The notes: generated by a model not told the origin, from the sequence alone. Positions 1 through 12,489 are shown, counted from the stretch's first letter. The stretch is DNA of 64,000 nucleotides from Corbicula japonica (GCA_038501625.1 JAZAYU010000732.1:103262-167261), one strand, 5' to 3'. Program-made: numbers and translations.

Positions 1-707
1 TTCCATCGAACAAATGTAGTTTGAAATCATGACCAGCTACGGCAGAGAACAAGCAACTGGATATGAATGAGAAGTTAGTTACGCCTGAAAGATTTCGTAG
101 TTGTGTGGCATAAAAAGCAGTGCATTTTAAGAAAATACAAATATTTCGAGAAGGAATGCGAACTTTGAAAGATAATGCTACATATAAAAACAAGAAAACA
201 ATTTAATGTTGTTGTTCGAACAACTATGAAAGGATATTAAAAGAACGATTAAAACAAATCAGTCACGTGACAAGCGGGCGATAGCGTGGGTTGCCATTTT
301 GGTTAGGTTGGAGTAGTTGTGGATCGAGATTGTGCTCGGCTAACAAGGACCGGGCCGGGTCCCAGTACTAGTGTTCTCCCCAGACAACCGTTAACAAGCT
401 TTGATCTATTTCCAACAAGTGTTAAATTCGCCGAAATCCGTTTATTCAAAATCGACATGCCATACTTTTCTGTTTCTTGCATTGTAAACACAGGTCGCTT
501 TTCAATACACACCTCATTCAAGGTTAAGCAATGGGCGATTTGACCAATCACAATCGATTTCTTTACTATCAGCTGGATAACTCCGCCTCTCCACGTGGTG
601 AATTCACAAGTCTGTCGGTGTCGTTCGATCGTATTTTGGCTCTGTTGACTCTTGATATTCTCAATTAATAGCGGAACCCAGTGTTTTTGACATACTGTTC
701 AATGATT
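1..707. other. No gene seen (1-707)
   Basis: AT-rich sequence with short open frames on both strands, none with recognisable protein similarity or splice context. The stretch ends at the TTAA target site of the fold-back element. Confidence 0.6.
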
Positions 708-1404
708 TTAAGGGCTTGCCACACTCCTCCCAATTCTATTCATCGATAAAATAAAAATCATCAAATCTCAGTAATGGCAAAATGCCGTTCAATGAAACTT
801 TGCACAAATGAATGTTACTAATGTAACTTTATTTTGCATACAGAACGACACGTTAGAAAAGTAAAGAAACAAAGCTAGACCTAAAAATTCCTTGAATTCT
901 ATTTGCATAAATTCACAAAAACTAAGGGATGCAGAACATAATTTTAAATTCCCTCGTGAGCGCAATGATACTGACAAGAAAATGTTGTGTACTTTGTAAA
1001 AAACTTTCAACTATTAAAAGCGAAATCAGTGATTGTCATCAGTTTACGCGACCAGGAAATTGAAGGTCAAACACACTTTTACTAATATCTCGTAAAGTTT
1101 ACATATTTAAATCACGAGGGCACAATAAATTGTTGTCAGTATCATATTACTCATGTGGGCATTTAAAATGATGTTTTGTGTTCTTTAGTTTTTTTGAATT
1201 TATGTAAATAGAAGTTGAGGGAATTTTTTGATCTCGCTGTTGTTCTTTACCTTTCTAACGTGTCTTACCATCTGTAAAATAAAGATACATTAATAACATA
1301 CATTTGTGCAAAGTTTCAATTAACAGCAGTTTGCCGTTATTGAGATTTTGATAATTTTCTTTTTATCGATAAATAGAATTGGGAGGAATGTGGCAGGCCC
1401 TTAA
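708..1404. mobile_element. TTAA-flanked fold-back element (MITE-like)
   Basis: The element (712-1400) is flanked by TTAA at 708-711 and 1401-1404. Its ends are long imperfect inverted repeats: about 127 bp at 712-838 matches the reverse complement of 1274-1400, starting GGGC(T/C)TGCCACA(C/T)TCCTCC and including a shared ATCGATAAA. There is no transposase ORF, so it would be non-autonomous. A duplicated TTAA target is characteristic of piggyBac-type transposition; the superfamily is inferred from that alone. Confidence 0.75.
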
Positions 1405-1643
1405 TGAGATGCGATTATGAGTAATTATTTGGTTATTCTTAGTTCTGTGATTAGAAGACAAACACTTCTAAAAGTATACTGTATACACGTATGAAAATTA
1501 TTGTGCGATAATGGATTTGTTTTAAACAAATCTATTGGCAAGTTGCAGTTAGAACTTAAATTGCAAAAGAAATACATTCTGTGGCATTTTACTGCGCTAT
1601 CATCGTAACGATCATTTCATTTTCGTCGGACACATTTTCAAGT

Positions 1644-2018
1644 ATGCATGCGCGAAAGAACGACGACTCGTCAATTCTATCTTATTTCAAGAGAAACCGG
1701 CCTTGTGAGGCTGATGCCAACTCCATCGGGCATTCTGAACTTCAAAATTCTAGAAATGAGATCGAGATCATTCCGGATAGCCCTTCAAGAGCGACTCTGA
1801 CGACGCCAAGTACCCCTTCACGTCGTGAAATTACTCCGACGCCGGACGCGGTACCCCAACATGCCGAGACACTGAATCAACGCCGGCTACCTCGAACAGC
1901 CAGTTCGATCCAGTCAGGTGTCGATCCTAAGTGGAAGAAAGTCTATACCTGGTTGCAAGAAGTTGGCAATGGTTTTTTTTTTATATATTTACTTAATCTT
2001 GTGACTTGCATTAAATAA
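1644..2018 (+). CDS. Orphan ORF, possibly the N-terminal part of a zinc-finger/hAT-transposase-like protein
   Basis: Reading from the first ATG at 1644 gives 124 codons; the frame is open from 1581 but without an earlier ATG. The protein starts with an ILSYFKRNR-like segment, continues with a Ser/Thr/Pro-rich linker, and ends in DPKWKKVYTWLQEV followed by a hydrophobic tail read from a T-run. The ILSYFK start and the W-K-x3-x-WL pattern resemble the region just before the first zinc finger in hAT/ZMYM-type transposon-derived proteins, where a Cys pair would follow. Here the Cys pair is missing and the T-run at 1972-1980 replaces it. It could be a truncated exon, a broken transposon piece or a chance ORF. 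Base composition is richer in GC than its surroundings, which favours formerly coding DNA. Confidence 0.3.
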   Translation: MHARKNDDSSILSYFKRNRPCEADANSIGHSELQNSRNEIEIIPDSPSRATLTTPSTPSRREITPTPDAVPQHAETLNQRRLPRTASSIQSGVDPKWKKVYTWLQEVGNGFFFIYLLNLVTCIK

Positions 2019-2048
2019 ATAAAATAACTCAATTTCATGCTACTATAT

Positions 2049-2256
2049 ATAAAAAGGGAAATATGCATATCAGGAATCGCCACACTCATAAAACACAGCC
2101 TCCCCTGCAGCAAAAAGAAGAGAGGAAAATAAATGATTTGTTTGTTGATTGTTTAACAAAAAAGGGGAACCGTATGGGTTAGCTCCTTGGAACAGTCAGT
2201 AGCAAAATAATTTGCTACTAGGGGTTTAAACCAGGTTCTAGGGGTGCACTACATAA
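2049..2256 (-). repeat. Dispersed repeat, LINE 3'-end family, reverse copy
   Basis: The reverse complement contains landmarks shared with 63500-63745 and 58311-58487: TAGAACCTGGTTTAAACCCC, TTTTGCTACTGAC, GTTCCAAGG and, at its far end, ATTCCTGATATGCATATTTC. It is therefore a minus-strand fragment of the same repeat family. No coding capacity. Confidence 0.75.
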
Positions 2257-3365
2257 TTTATTATACCTGCTTGTGTTAACTGAATACCTATTATTATATT
2301 ATTTTTATATATGTGAAGCTGTCTATATGTTTACTGGTATCGTAAATTAATTTAATTTCAGATTGTGAGTGGGGTTTTTCCACCTTATCAAGAGTGAAAT
2401 AAAAGCTTGGAAGCAGGCTTAACAATTCAACATTAAATTCATTGTTAATGATATCCATGGAAGGTCCTGATATACTGAAGTTTGATTATAATAAGGCCGT
2501 CAGCACTTGGGCCGAAGAAAAAAAGAGGCTTCTGAAAGTTTAATCCTAATTCTGTCAGTTGTAATGAAACACTGAGTTTGATATGTGTGAGATATCTTGG
2601 ACAATGAAGGTGAAAAACTAACTATACAGAGTTTATAGTTGACATTGTAACTTGATGAGATCAGATCAGTTTATGTTAATAAAACACATGTTAACATACT
2701 GTTTACACATTGTTTCACATTATTTATGTTTTTTAACTTTGTACCTTTCTTGGCTCTAAAGAGATAAAAAAAACATCTATGTACTATATACAGTTTTTGC
2801 AGTGAACTTTGGTACAAATATAAAATTGTATAAAATGATAGTTAAAAAATAATGTTTCGCGAGCTTAAATCCACGAACAGTCCAGCGACAACCCTTCCAA
2901 AAATCCTGGGGAGACCGTTAGTAAGTTGGCGAATATTTTTGTTAATGCATTGTTGCGATCGACGTAAAAATTAAGATTGTAACTGTTTCAGTCTCTTAAG
3001 GTACGTGAGCCTTGTGCATTTTATTGTTGACAATACTCAGTTGTGGCGGAGCCTGATCATCGTTATTCCAGCAAAATTTAACCATTAATCATACGCTTCT
3101 GCACCAAAAAGACCCCCACCTAAGATTCAGGTGAAAAAAAAAGTGGAAAACCTAATTTCCTTGCATCAAAATACAAGTACCTGCATCTATGGAAATCCCT
3201 GAATATATAGAATTATTTGCTAATGTTGATGATAGTAACTGTCACAAAGTTTAACGAAAAAATCACACATAGTTTCATATGTTTACAGTAATGATATCTG
3301 TGCAGGGCACGTTCGATTCAACCAGCGCGCCAGTCTTTCAACGCTTTCAGCGCTTTGATTAATTA
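2257..3365. other. No gene seen (2257-3365)
   Basis: AT-rich sequence without long open frames. A short stretch near 3300-3360 is locally GC-richer. Homology with unit 2 starts immediately afterwards at about 3366. Confidence 0.5.
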
Positions 3366-3953
3366 TGATAACTGCAATTTACTGACATTGAACAAAGTCT
3401 ACTTCACTTTTAATAGATTTGCTTTTGTTTAAAGATTATTTTGATCACGTGATTACCTTCTTGATCACTTGTCAATCGATTCACTGAGCACCCATGTGAT
3501 AAAGGCATATAATGATGTTAAGGGTTAAGAAATACTGATTATCAAGCACTCAGAATATGACATTGCAATTCACGAAAAGACCTTTTAACTCTGTGCATTC
3601 ACAGGACTGACTGACAGGAATTTATATGACTGGGTAGTCTGATCAGGGTTCTTAACGTGGAAAGCCGAACTGGGTCTGCACTGGTCTCTAAAGAAACATT
3701 AAATTCCAGTAATGTGGTATATAATTAAGTAATTATGGTAATTAATTTACAATATGATGATTGACATTAAGACTGTATGTAAAAGACTGTGATCTTGCAC
3801 GGAGATTCATGACAATAACATCATATATTCAAGCAATGCGTTCTATAAATAGGTGAATATGGTAATTATTTTACAGCATAATGATAAACATGATAGTTGT
3901 TTGTAAAAATAATTATCTTGCACAAAGATTCTTGAAAATAATATCATTACTTA

Positions 3954-4972
3954 TGTAACCCTTTTTATATAATATGTGTGTCCATACACATGGAATAATT
4001 CAAACAACCAGGGGTGGTTACATATTTTAATCAGGTCCACAAGTTCACACACAATACGCATCATAAATGTCTACATGCAATGTTGGTACAGTTGAGAACT
4101 CTATAACTGTAGAACTTAAGAACTTTAGAACTTGGGTCTGAAAATATATAAAAACAAGTGCATTCAATAAACAACTTGTGGTTAAAGATATCTTCCACAG
4201 GAAATACCAATCAATAATAAGCAATAAGCATTTTACCAAAATGATACCTTAATATAAACTAAAACACTGATTGCCCATTGTTATTACTTAACCCTGTGCA
4301 AGCTACCCTGGTATAGTGGTCGTGGTTCTTATTTAAAATATATTTAAAATACAATAGTCCTTTACAATTGATATCTTAACAAACAATCATAAAATGACAT
4401 TTACATTATAGCTTTACTTACACTGATGTATGCCATCAACACCCGCTCCAACAACACTTCTGCACTCTCTCCCAAGGTCTGTGGGGATGTGATATTAACT
4501 TGCTGCTGCAAACAATTGTTAATGATTATTAGACATGCAATCAGGTTAAAATGTTTAAACTTTAGAAAAGACAACCGATTGATGAAAAATGCCAAGATGG
4601 CTTCTGAATGAAAATGACTTTCAAACCGAATAAAAATAAAAGCAGGCGACTCAATTCACAAACCAATCGACAGGCAAATAACTCTACCTACCTAAATACT
4701 AAATATTACAGCACCTAATGTATTAAACTAATTTATCTCCTTTTAAAATGTAAAATAAAGAGGTGCTACAACCGCACTCTAAAAACTTCTCGCGCCAACT
4801 GCTCATCATGAGAACTTTACCCCGTGAAGAACATAATTACCAAAAAGAAATGAACAAAAAGATAACTGATCGAAATAGTCTTTGCCACAGCAAATCAATC
4901 ACATGATCTGTCCTAAAAACTGAAATAGATATATTCAATTAGATAAATATATCAAATAAACACCCCGTCACA
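3954..4972 (-). repeat. 3' LTR of the Gypsy element
   Basis: 1019 bp, left copy on the + strand and therefore the downstream LTR of the minus-strand element. In element orientation it begins TGTGACGGGG and ends GGGTTACA. Short open frames inside it occur identically in both LTRs and are not taken as genes. Confidence 0.95.
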
Positions 4973-4983
4973 TACTCCCTCTC
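4973..4983 (-). promoter_or_regulatory. Candidate polypurine tract
   Basis: Minus-strand GAGAGGGAGTA directly abuts the 3' LTR. This is the expected place for the plus-strand primer of reverse transcription. Confidence 0.7.
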
Positions 4984-5250
4984 ATCGGAAAATGGCGTCC
5001 CGACATTTAAAGTACGAAAAATAACCTGCAATTCAAAACATTAGACAAGTGAAATATGCAACATTCAAACTGCGCAGGAACTAACCTACAAATGAAATCA
5101 ATGTTAAGTCATCTGTTCAGCTCTGCACCTGAAAATTACTTAGCATTCTAGTTACACAAATAACAAAATCCAACTATAATTTATAACATTACATTTAGAT
5201 TTCATATTTAAAACAATTCTAAAACCTGTATTCACACACAGTAGTAACAT

Positions 5251-5525
5251 TCACTTAAAATACTTAGACGCATCAAACAGTACTGGCTCTTTACAGGTGT
5301 CTGTTGTACTTCTATCTGTCAAACATCCAACAAAATATGATTTAAACCATTCTGGTGGTTTCTTTGGTCTGGTTGATCTCCGCAACTGTGGTTCCTCTGG
5401 TGGTCTATCTTGAGGTCGTACCTCTATCTGCCTTGCTCCATCTACTGGCTCCTCTGCCTCACTCTCTCCCTCCTCCTGATGATGACTATCATCATCCTGA
5501 TCACTATCAGAATTATTATCATCAT

Positions 5526-5567
<42 letters not shown>

Positions 5568-8500
5568 GATGACTATCAGAATTATCACTCTGATCATCCT
5601 CATCTGTTTCTATGTCAGGCTCATCATCCTCCTCTTCTTCTTCTGTTTCTCTGTCTTCAGAGTTTTCTTCATCCAGAACTCTTTCTTCTGTACGGTGGGC
5701 GTCCCCAAGCGTACTAGGAAAATTCATATCTATTATGAAATCCTTTTCATAGTCTCTGTCTGTGACGTCACATTCATTAGTATTGGCAGAACCTGGATCA
5801 GCACCAACATTTGGCCATCGTGTTGCTGTTGAAACAGGCTCTACTACCTCATTACCTAATGCAGAGTTTTTTCCAGTATCTTCAACTGAATCCTTTGTAC
5901 TCTCTTCTTCCTGCTCTATGTGAACAGGTAACAAGTGATTCCTGTGAAGTAACCTTATCTTTCCATCTGTTGATTGTACTTCAAACACAGGTATATCTGT
6001 GTTGGGTATACCAATTACAGTATAAACTGCCTCTTCAAACTTGTCCACCAGCTTATGAGGTCCTTCAAATGCCAATACTTTGACAAGAACCTTGTCCCCT
6101 ATTTCCAATTTAGTGGCTTTGGCACTCTTATCGAATTGGGTCTTTTGTTTGGCTCTTGCCCTGTCCGCAAATTGTTTGGCTATCTCCTGTGTTTTCCTCA
6201 TCTTTTCTTTCAGCTGATTGATGTATTCAATTTGGGACACTTGTCCTGCCTGTTGTGTCTCTTTCTCAAATATCAGGTCCACTGGTAGTATGGGTTTCCT
6301 GCCAAACATTAGCTCGAAAGGAGATACACCCGTACTTTCATGGGGTATCGCATTGTACGCATACACCAGGGATTCTATGTGCGATTTCCAATCGTGTTTC
6401 TTTTCCTTTTCTAATGTCCCGAGCATTTCAATCAAAGTCCTATTAAACCGCTCTGACATTCCATTGCACATTGGATGGTATATTGTTGTTCTTGTTTTCT
6501 GAATTCCAGAGAGCTGACAAAGTTCCTGCATGAGTTGACTTTCAAAATTTGCACCTTGATCAGTGAGTAATTTTGTTGGAAATCCGTATTTCAGAATAAA
6601 ATTGTGGAAGAAAATTTCAGCAGTTGTTTTTGCAGTCTGATTCTTAGTCGGAAAAGCTTGTGCAAATCTGGTAAAATGATCCACGATTACTAGCACATTT
6701 GTGTATCCTCCTTTACAAGTATCCAACTTCAGAAAATCCATGCATACCAACTCAAGTGGGTATGTACTTGTAATGTTTACTAGTGGTGCTTTTGAGTTGG
6801 TTGGACTTTTTCTCCGAATACATCTATCACACTTCTTGATCATTTCCTCTACTTGTGCTGATATTTGAGGCCACCAAAATCTTTCCTTCATAATTGCCAA
6901 AGTCCTTTCCCGACCTGGATGCCCTATATTGTCATGACAACCCTTTAAAACTTGAGATCTATATACTGAAGGAATGACAAGTTGTAACTTTGTTTCCTCT
7001 TTTTCTGTAATCTCTCTGTACAGCACTCCTCGTATTAGTTTAAAGTATGGGAAATTCTTGCTCATTGTAGAATGTTTCTTAACTTCAACAATGTCTTTAA
7101 ACTTTGGTTTCCTTTTCTCTTTGGCTGCAGTTACCCACACCGAGACTATCTCGTCCTCTCTTTGGGCCTTCCTTATCTCTCTAACTTCTATCTGAGAAGT
7201 GAGTGTGCCTGGGATTTCTGTCGCTTCCATTATGTCTATCACTGGCATAGATTGTATGAGTGGGCCCTGATAAGTTGAAGAATGACATATGGTCTTGACA
7301 ACCTCTGATGCAATCTCTGTAACTCCATCATTACGAGAAATTTTCGGAAGTCTGGACATAGCATCCGCATCACTATTGTGTGTCCCAGGTTTATATATGA
7401 TTTTGAAATCATATGCTGCTAAAGCAGCAAGCCATCTGTGTCCAGTGACATCCAGCTTTGCCGATGACAACACATAAGTGAGTGGGTTGTTGTCAGTCAT
7501 GACTGTAAATGGGCACCCATACAAATAGTCAGCGAACTTCTCAGATATGGCCCATTTCAGAGCTAAAAACTCTAGTTTGTGTGTGGCGTAATTCTTCTCT
7601 GATTTTGTCAACGCCCTGCTGGCAAAAGCAATCACTCGAAGCTGCTCATCCTGCTTCTGGTACAGCACTGCTCCTAATCCATCTCCACTTGCATCAGTAT
7701 GCAATTCAAAAGGTAGATTATGGTCGGCATAACCAAGAATTGGAGCAGACGTTAACAACTCTTTCAACTGTGTGAATGCCTTTTGCTGACTTTCTCCCCA
7801 CACAAAATTTTCATCAGATTTGGTCTTTTTTCCACTCTTTTGGTTTTGTACCGGCATTACTTCATACAACGGTCGTACTATCTTAGTGAAGTCCTTGATG
7901 TATTTCCGGTAGAAACCAACAAATCCAACAAATTGTCTGACCTCTTCTGGATTGGTGGGTATAGGCCACTTGACTACTTTATCAACTTTGTCTGGATCTG
8001 TAGCAATACCTCTTTGTGAAACTATAAATCCAACATATTTCACTTCTTCCTGCATAAAAACACACTTGGCAGGGGCTAATTTCAAATTGCACTCCCTTAA
8101 TCGGTTTAAAACTGTTTCCAATCTTTCCAAATGTTCCTCAAAGGTCTTACTAAAAATGGTCAAATCGTCCAAATAGATTACACAAATTTTGTAGTTGAGA
8201 TCACCTAAGCATTCTTGCATAACACGTTGGTAAGTAGCTGGACTGTTACAAAGACCAAAAGGGAGCCGATTAAATTCGTAAAAGCCTAAAGGGCCCAGTT
8301 GAAATGCAGTGCGCTCTTTGTGTTCTTCCTTAATGTCGAGCTGGTGATAGCCACTTTTCATATCAACCACTGAGAAATATTTGGCACCTTTAAGTGTGTC
8401 CAGGATATCTTCTATTCTCGGTAAAGCATACTGATCCTTCAATGTCTTTGAATTGAGAAGACGATAATCAACACACATGCGTAAAGCTCCATTTTTCTTT

Positions 8501-9636
8501 CTCACAAGTACTACGTTGCTTGCATATTGAGAGTATGATTTCCTAATAATTCCTGCATGCAACAACTGATCGATGTGTTCTCGCACCTCATCCACCATAG
8601 CAGGGGGTATCCTCCTGTATTTTTGTTTAAATGGTCTGTTGTCACTTAAATGTATTTCATGTTTGATCTTAGTGTAGTGTCCGATGTCTTCATCATTCTT
8701 GGAGAAAATATCTATGTGCTTCTTTAATAAATTCTGAAGTCTTAATATCTGATCTGAAGTCAGGTTACTATTGTCGATGGTTATTTTGGAGAAAACATCT
8801 TCATCCTCTTTCTCTGAATTCTTAAGTTCCTCTAACTTTACCGGTTGGATTTCACAAAGTATTGCTTTCGGTGAGACTGGAACTGTACGTAAGGTAACAT
8901 TCGAAACATGTATGTCGATGAGTCTGTTATTCCTTGGTTGGTAAGTAAACAGTAATGGTGAAATATCTATATCTGCTGGTAACACTGAACATTCTGTTGT
9001 TTCTGTCATAGCAAAAGTCTGATTGTAGTCTAATTCTTGATCAATGTATCCCTTAATGGTTATGCTAGCGTTTGGCTTGATGAGTATAGTTTCTGGTTCC
9101 GCTGAGCGTACAATACCAAGTCTGTTCTTGTTGCGTTTCAACTGCTTGTCTCGCAAAGTGATGCAACGAAATGCAAGATACCATGGGGTGTGAAGTTTTG
9201 CTGTCTGCAGAAATCTGTCTCCATGTTCCTGTTTACATTTATCCATCACTGGTGTGAGAATATTAGTGCCTAACAAAATAGGTACTTTTGCACTGTAACT
9301 GCTTTGTGGTACAACCAAAAATAAGAAATACTGTTGTGTAACATTAGGTACACCAGGAATTTCAACTGCTGCCTCAATAAAACCGGAATATGGTAAAGTC
9401 TGTCCGCTGGCACATTCTACCTCAATGAGTTGATCCAATGGTTGAATAATAATATCTGGACAATGTTCTGTTAGAAATACCTGATTCACTGTACTTACAC
9501 AGCTTCCTGTATCAACTAAACATGTTGTTTTCAAGTTGTTAAAAATGATCTCAGTCTCATTGCTATTTCCAACTAACTGATCTGCGAGACGTGTTTTGTT
9601 GTTCTGGTTCATCATACGTCTCCTTGAATGAACCAT
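5251..9636 (-). CDS. Gypsy Pol polyprotein: protease, reverse transcriptase, RNase H, integrase
   Basis: 1461 codons, uninterrupted. Visible in order: an aspartic protease site D-T-G (about residues 42-44); reverse transcriptase with FSVVDMKSGYHQ, LPFGLCNSPATYQ and the catalytic YLDD (about 486-489); RNase H starting HTDASGDGLG (about 645) with TDNNPL and DAMSRL; integrase with an HHCC zinc motif (H-x3-H ... C-x2-C, about 900-940) and a D,D,E core (MDF at about 965, TDQGANFE at about 1025, MSERFN at about 1061). The C-terminus is an unusual acidic tail with a poly-Asp run from a (ATC)n tract (5520-5570), then a basic RRSTRPKKPPEWF end. The start ATG overlaps the upstream gag stop as TAATG, suggesting reinitiation or frameshift-coupled expression. 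All catalytic motifs appear intact. Confidence 0.95.
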
Positions 9637-10079
9637 TACTGGTTTAAATAGTCCTGTCTCAGATTACATTGCCATTGATAATGTCCTGGTTGATGGCAAC
9701 GATAGCACGTGACATCTGTATTTTGTCGACACTGCCACTTCATGTGTCCTTTCTGACCACAAACATAACAAGTGACATCTCCTTTAGATGGTTCAGGTTG
9801 AGTGTCTGTATTGGTTGCATTAGGGTTCTCCTTTGTCTTTTGTTTCTTTCCCCTTCCCTTATTTCCTTTAAATCGAGCTCCTTGTTGTTGTTGTTGACCT
9901 TTCTGTGGATTGTGTGGCTGGTTGTTGTAACCTTGCCAATTGTTTCTAATTAGCTGCTGTTGTGCAGTTATGGCCTTTAACTGGTCATTCATTAATGTCA
10001 TATTCTCTGACATAGATGCAACAACTTGCTTAAGATCATCCACTCCCTTCTTCATCTCCATGTCCTTAGACTGTACCAC
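9636..10079 (-). CDS. Gypsy Gag C-terminal part, nucleocapsid with two zinc knuckles
   Basis: 147 codons. A Gln-rich, basic middle is followed by two CCHC knuckles: CYVCGQKGHMKWQC and CYRCHQPGHYQWQC, which bind RNA in retroelement nucleocapsids. The stop overlaps the pol ATG by one base. It is separated from the upstream gag frame by stop codons between about 10080 and 10238, so gag is broken as written. Confidence 0.85.
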   Translation of the reverse strand: MVQSKDMEMKKGVDDLKQVVASMSENMTLMNDQLKAITAQQQLIRNNWQGYNNQPHNPQKGQQQQQGARFKGNKGRGKKQKTKENPNATNTDTQPEPSKGDVTCYVCGQKGHMKWQCRQNTDVTCYRCHQPGHYQWQCNLRQDYLNQ

Positions 10080-10237
10080 TCCTTTGCTTACAAGAAGTTG
10101 ATCCTTGTTGATCCTTTCTTCTGATCTCCATAATGATCAGTCTCTATTTTTCTCAATTCAACTCTCAATCGGTCAAAATCATGAATCCTCTCAAATTTAT
10201 AGCCACAAATATCCTTAAGATCTACCCTCAATCCTTT

Positions 10238-10858
10238 TCACAACATTCCTTTCAACATGTCATTGATCTCTGTTGGCGGAACTAGTCCTTTCTCAATAGC
10301 CTTCCCCAATAAATCTTCTAATCTACATGACCATGTTGTAACATCTTCTTTCTCCAACTGTCGTGCTGCATAAAAGTATGAGAGAATACTTTCTCTAGTG
10401 TCAATTACACCATAAACACTTTCAAATTTGTGTAAAATGTGGTCTACACTCGGGTCAGTTCCAAGTCTCATTAAAATTCTCAATGCTTCTCCTTTCAATG
10501 AGCGCCTAACAGCTTGTAAGACAACATCTTCCTTGTATGTCTTACTCTTCACTAAGCTAATCACCTCATACTTCCACTGGTCATAAACAACCTCACCTTT
10601 GGTTAAGGTATCTACATCCCCATAAAATATTGAAATGCGTGGTGTCTGGGAACTAACTGTAATTTTAGTTTCTGGTGGAGTAACAGTTGGCGCTGCTGTA
10701 CCACCGGCTGCCGCCGCATAAGCCTCTAACCATCTCTTCAACTCCTCCTTGGTATCTGCTTTTGGTTGACACCAAGAGCACGGAAAGACTCCAGTAAGTG
10801 CTCCTCCTCCTCCGTAATGGGATCTGTAAGTGGCATTGTGAACTTCACAATAATACAA
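10238..10858 (-). CDS. Gypsy Gag N-terminal part (capsid-like), frame-broken
   Basis: 206 codons from an ATG at 10858. A short Cys/His-rich and Gly-rich start (CEVHNATYRSHYGGGG) leads to an Ala/Thr/Pro linker and an alpha-helical region (YDQWKYEVISLV, ALRILMRLG, SYFYAARQLEKEDVTTW) typical of retrotransposon capsid domains, also called PNMA/Ty3-type gag. A stop at 10238 separates it from more gag-like sequence in a different frame (about 10090-10237), then from the zinc-knuckle frame. Either the copy has lost gag integrity or short indels are present in the assembly. Confidence 0.75.
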   Translation of the reverse strand: MYYCEVHNATYRSHYGGGGALTGVFPCSWCQPKADTKEELKRWLEAYAAAAGGTAAPTVTPPETKITVSSQTPRISIFYGDVDTLTKGEVVYDQWKYEVISLVKSKTYKEDVVLQAVRRSLKGEALRILMRLGTDPSVDHILHKFESVYGVIDTRESILSYFYAARQLEKEDVTTWSCRLEDLLGKAIEKGLVPPTEINDMLKGML

Positions 10859-12390
10859 CTATCCACAAAATCACTATATATATTGATTATTAAGTGTCAC
10901 TTTCACTCAAATCAATTATGTGTATATGCAGTAAATTATTTAATTAAGTGTCCATATCACTTTCCATATAATATTATGCCAAATGTATTGTTCACAAATG
11001 CACAATCACTACTTTGCACAATGCTGATCTCAATCCAGTCAACTCAAGTCACTGTAAAATATTTCACTCCAGTCAACACAGTCACTGTATCATATTTTCA
11101 CTAACACTATTAAATTTCAACACAAGCCTGAACAGTATTTCACTGCAATCCTAGTGTCACAGAAAAAAATAATCACACACTAATACTAAATAAAGCAATT
11201 TTGTTAATGAACACAGTATTAAAGGTTTAATAGCCAATACCTGAAATTATTATTTTCATATATGTAGAAGCTGTAACAGCCTTTATAATTGACTACTTGT
11301 TTATATCAATATCTGTGAAATCAAAACAGGACTCCAATGACAATGATTATCATCAAATGTCAACAAAACTCTGTTCTATTTTTAGAAATTAATAAAATAA
11401 TATACTATGTAATTATTTGTTTTAATTATTCCAACAAATCATTCAAATTATTTGCAATTAATTACCTGTTGTCAATACTAACAAGCTTCATCAACAGTAA
11501 TTCCTGAAATAAATTTTAAGTAACAGCAGCAACAACACCTATCAATCATTAGCAGTAGTAGGCACAGCAACTCATCCAATATCTCAAACTGAAGCTACAA
11601 TTATGACGATGTTCAATAAATATCTGTAAAACAATTCATTTATTATACCAACAAGTAATAATCAACCATAGAATATCATAAACCTGTAAGAGATAAATGA
11701 TTAATCAAGGGTAAACTGTAACACTATAATCCAATATGGCCGCCACTAAAAGTAAACAAATGTAAATTTCCCAATATGAGCAGTTGCCTTCAAAGTATTT
11801 TTTATATTTCCTTTTTGAAATTTGTATTTATAATCCACAAAAGAATATGTATTTAATCTCTACTTGAACTACACTACTTCTAGTTCTACATAACCTTATA
11901 TAGTGATTGCGCAATCTACAATCTGTCTGGTCTGCGAATCAAGCTGCCATTTCAAAATATATCAGAAATAATGTACTGAAAATTTTGATATATCAATCTG
12001 TTGTCAGGTTCGATTATAGTTATAATCCACCACCGATCATTAATAAAATCTCAGTGACACATGCAAATCTTGTGAATTAAGTTAAATGTGAATGCTTGGT
12101 CTCGGACACTTGCAACTCTTACAATGTCATACTTCCTAGCTGTAGAAAATAATAATGCCTGCAAAAATATTAACAATAACCAATTTGACTCACCACTCGA
12201 TGAACTTGATTTCTTGAACCACTATACCATGATTAACCACAATAAAAAGTGTCTATAAACACTGTTAAACGAACTGTCACTGTCACTTAACAAAAATCAC
12301 TGTCCTTCTGATGCTCCTTCGTTGCTGGATCCACTACGTCGCAGTATACTGGGTAGAATTCCAAGAATAGAAGATAGCTATCGTGAAGTC
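10859..12390 (-). other. Gypsy 5' internal leader, no gene seen
   Basis: AT-rich sequence between the gag ATG and the 5' LTR, in element orientation the untranslated leader. No long frame with recognisable similarity. Confidence 0.6.
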
Positions 12391-12489
12391 GTAACTGCCA
12401 TAACTGCTGTAACTGCCATAACTGCTGTAACTGCCATAACTGCTGTAACTGCCATAACTGCTGTAACTGCCGTAACTGCTGTAACTGCC
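12391..12489. repeat. 18-bp tandem repeat in the Gypsy leader
   Basis: GTAACTGCCATAACTGCT repeats about five and a half times, with late units changing CATAACT to CGTAACT. It lies about 120 bp inside the 5' LTR in the untranslated leader. Confidence 0.95.

Noticed and set aside
4045..4611. Small open frames repeated at 12698-13264
   Set aside because: They lie in the two LTRs and are identical because the LTRs are; no recognisable protein.
5355..8176. Long open frames on the + strand opposite pol
   Set aside because: They are antisense shadows of the Gypsy pol frame, including a poly-His run mirroring the (ATC)n tract; no motifs of their own.
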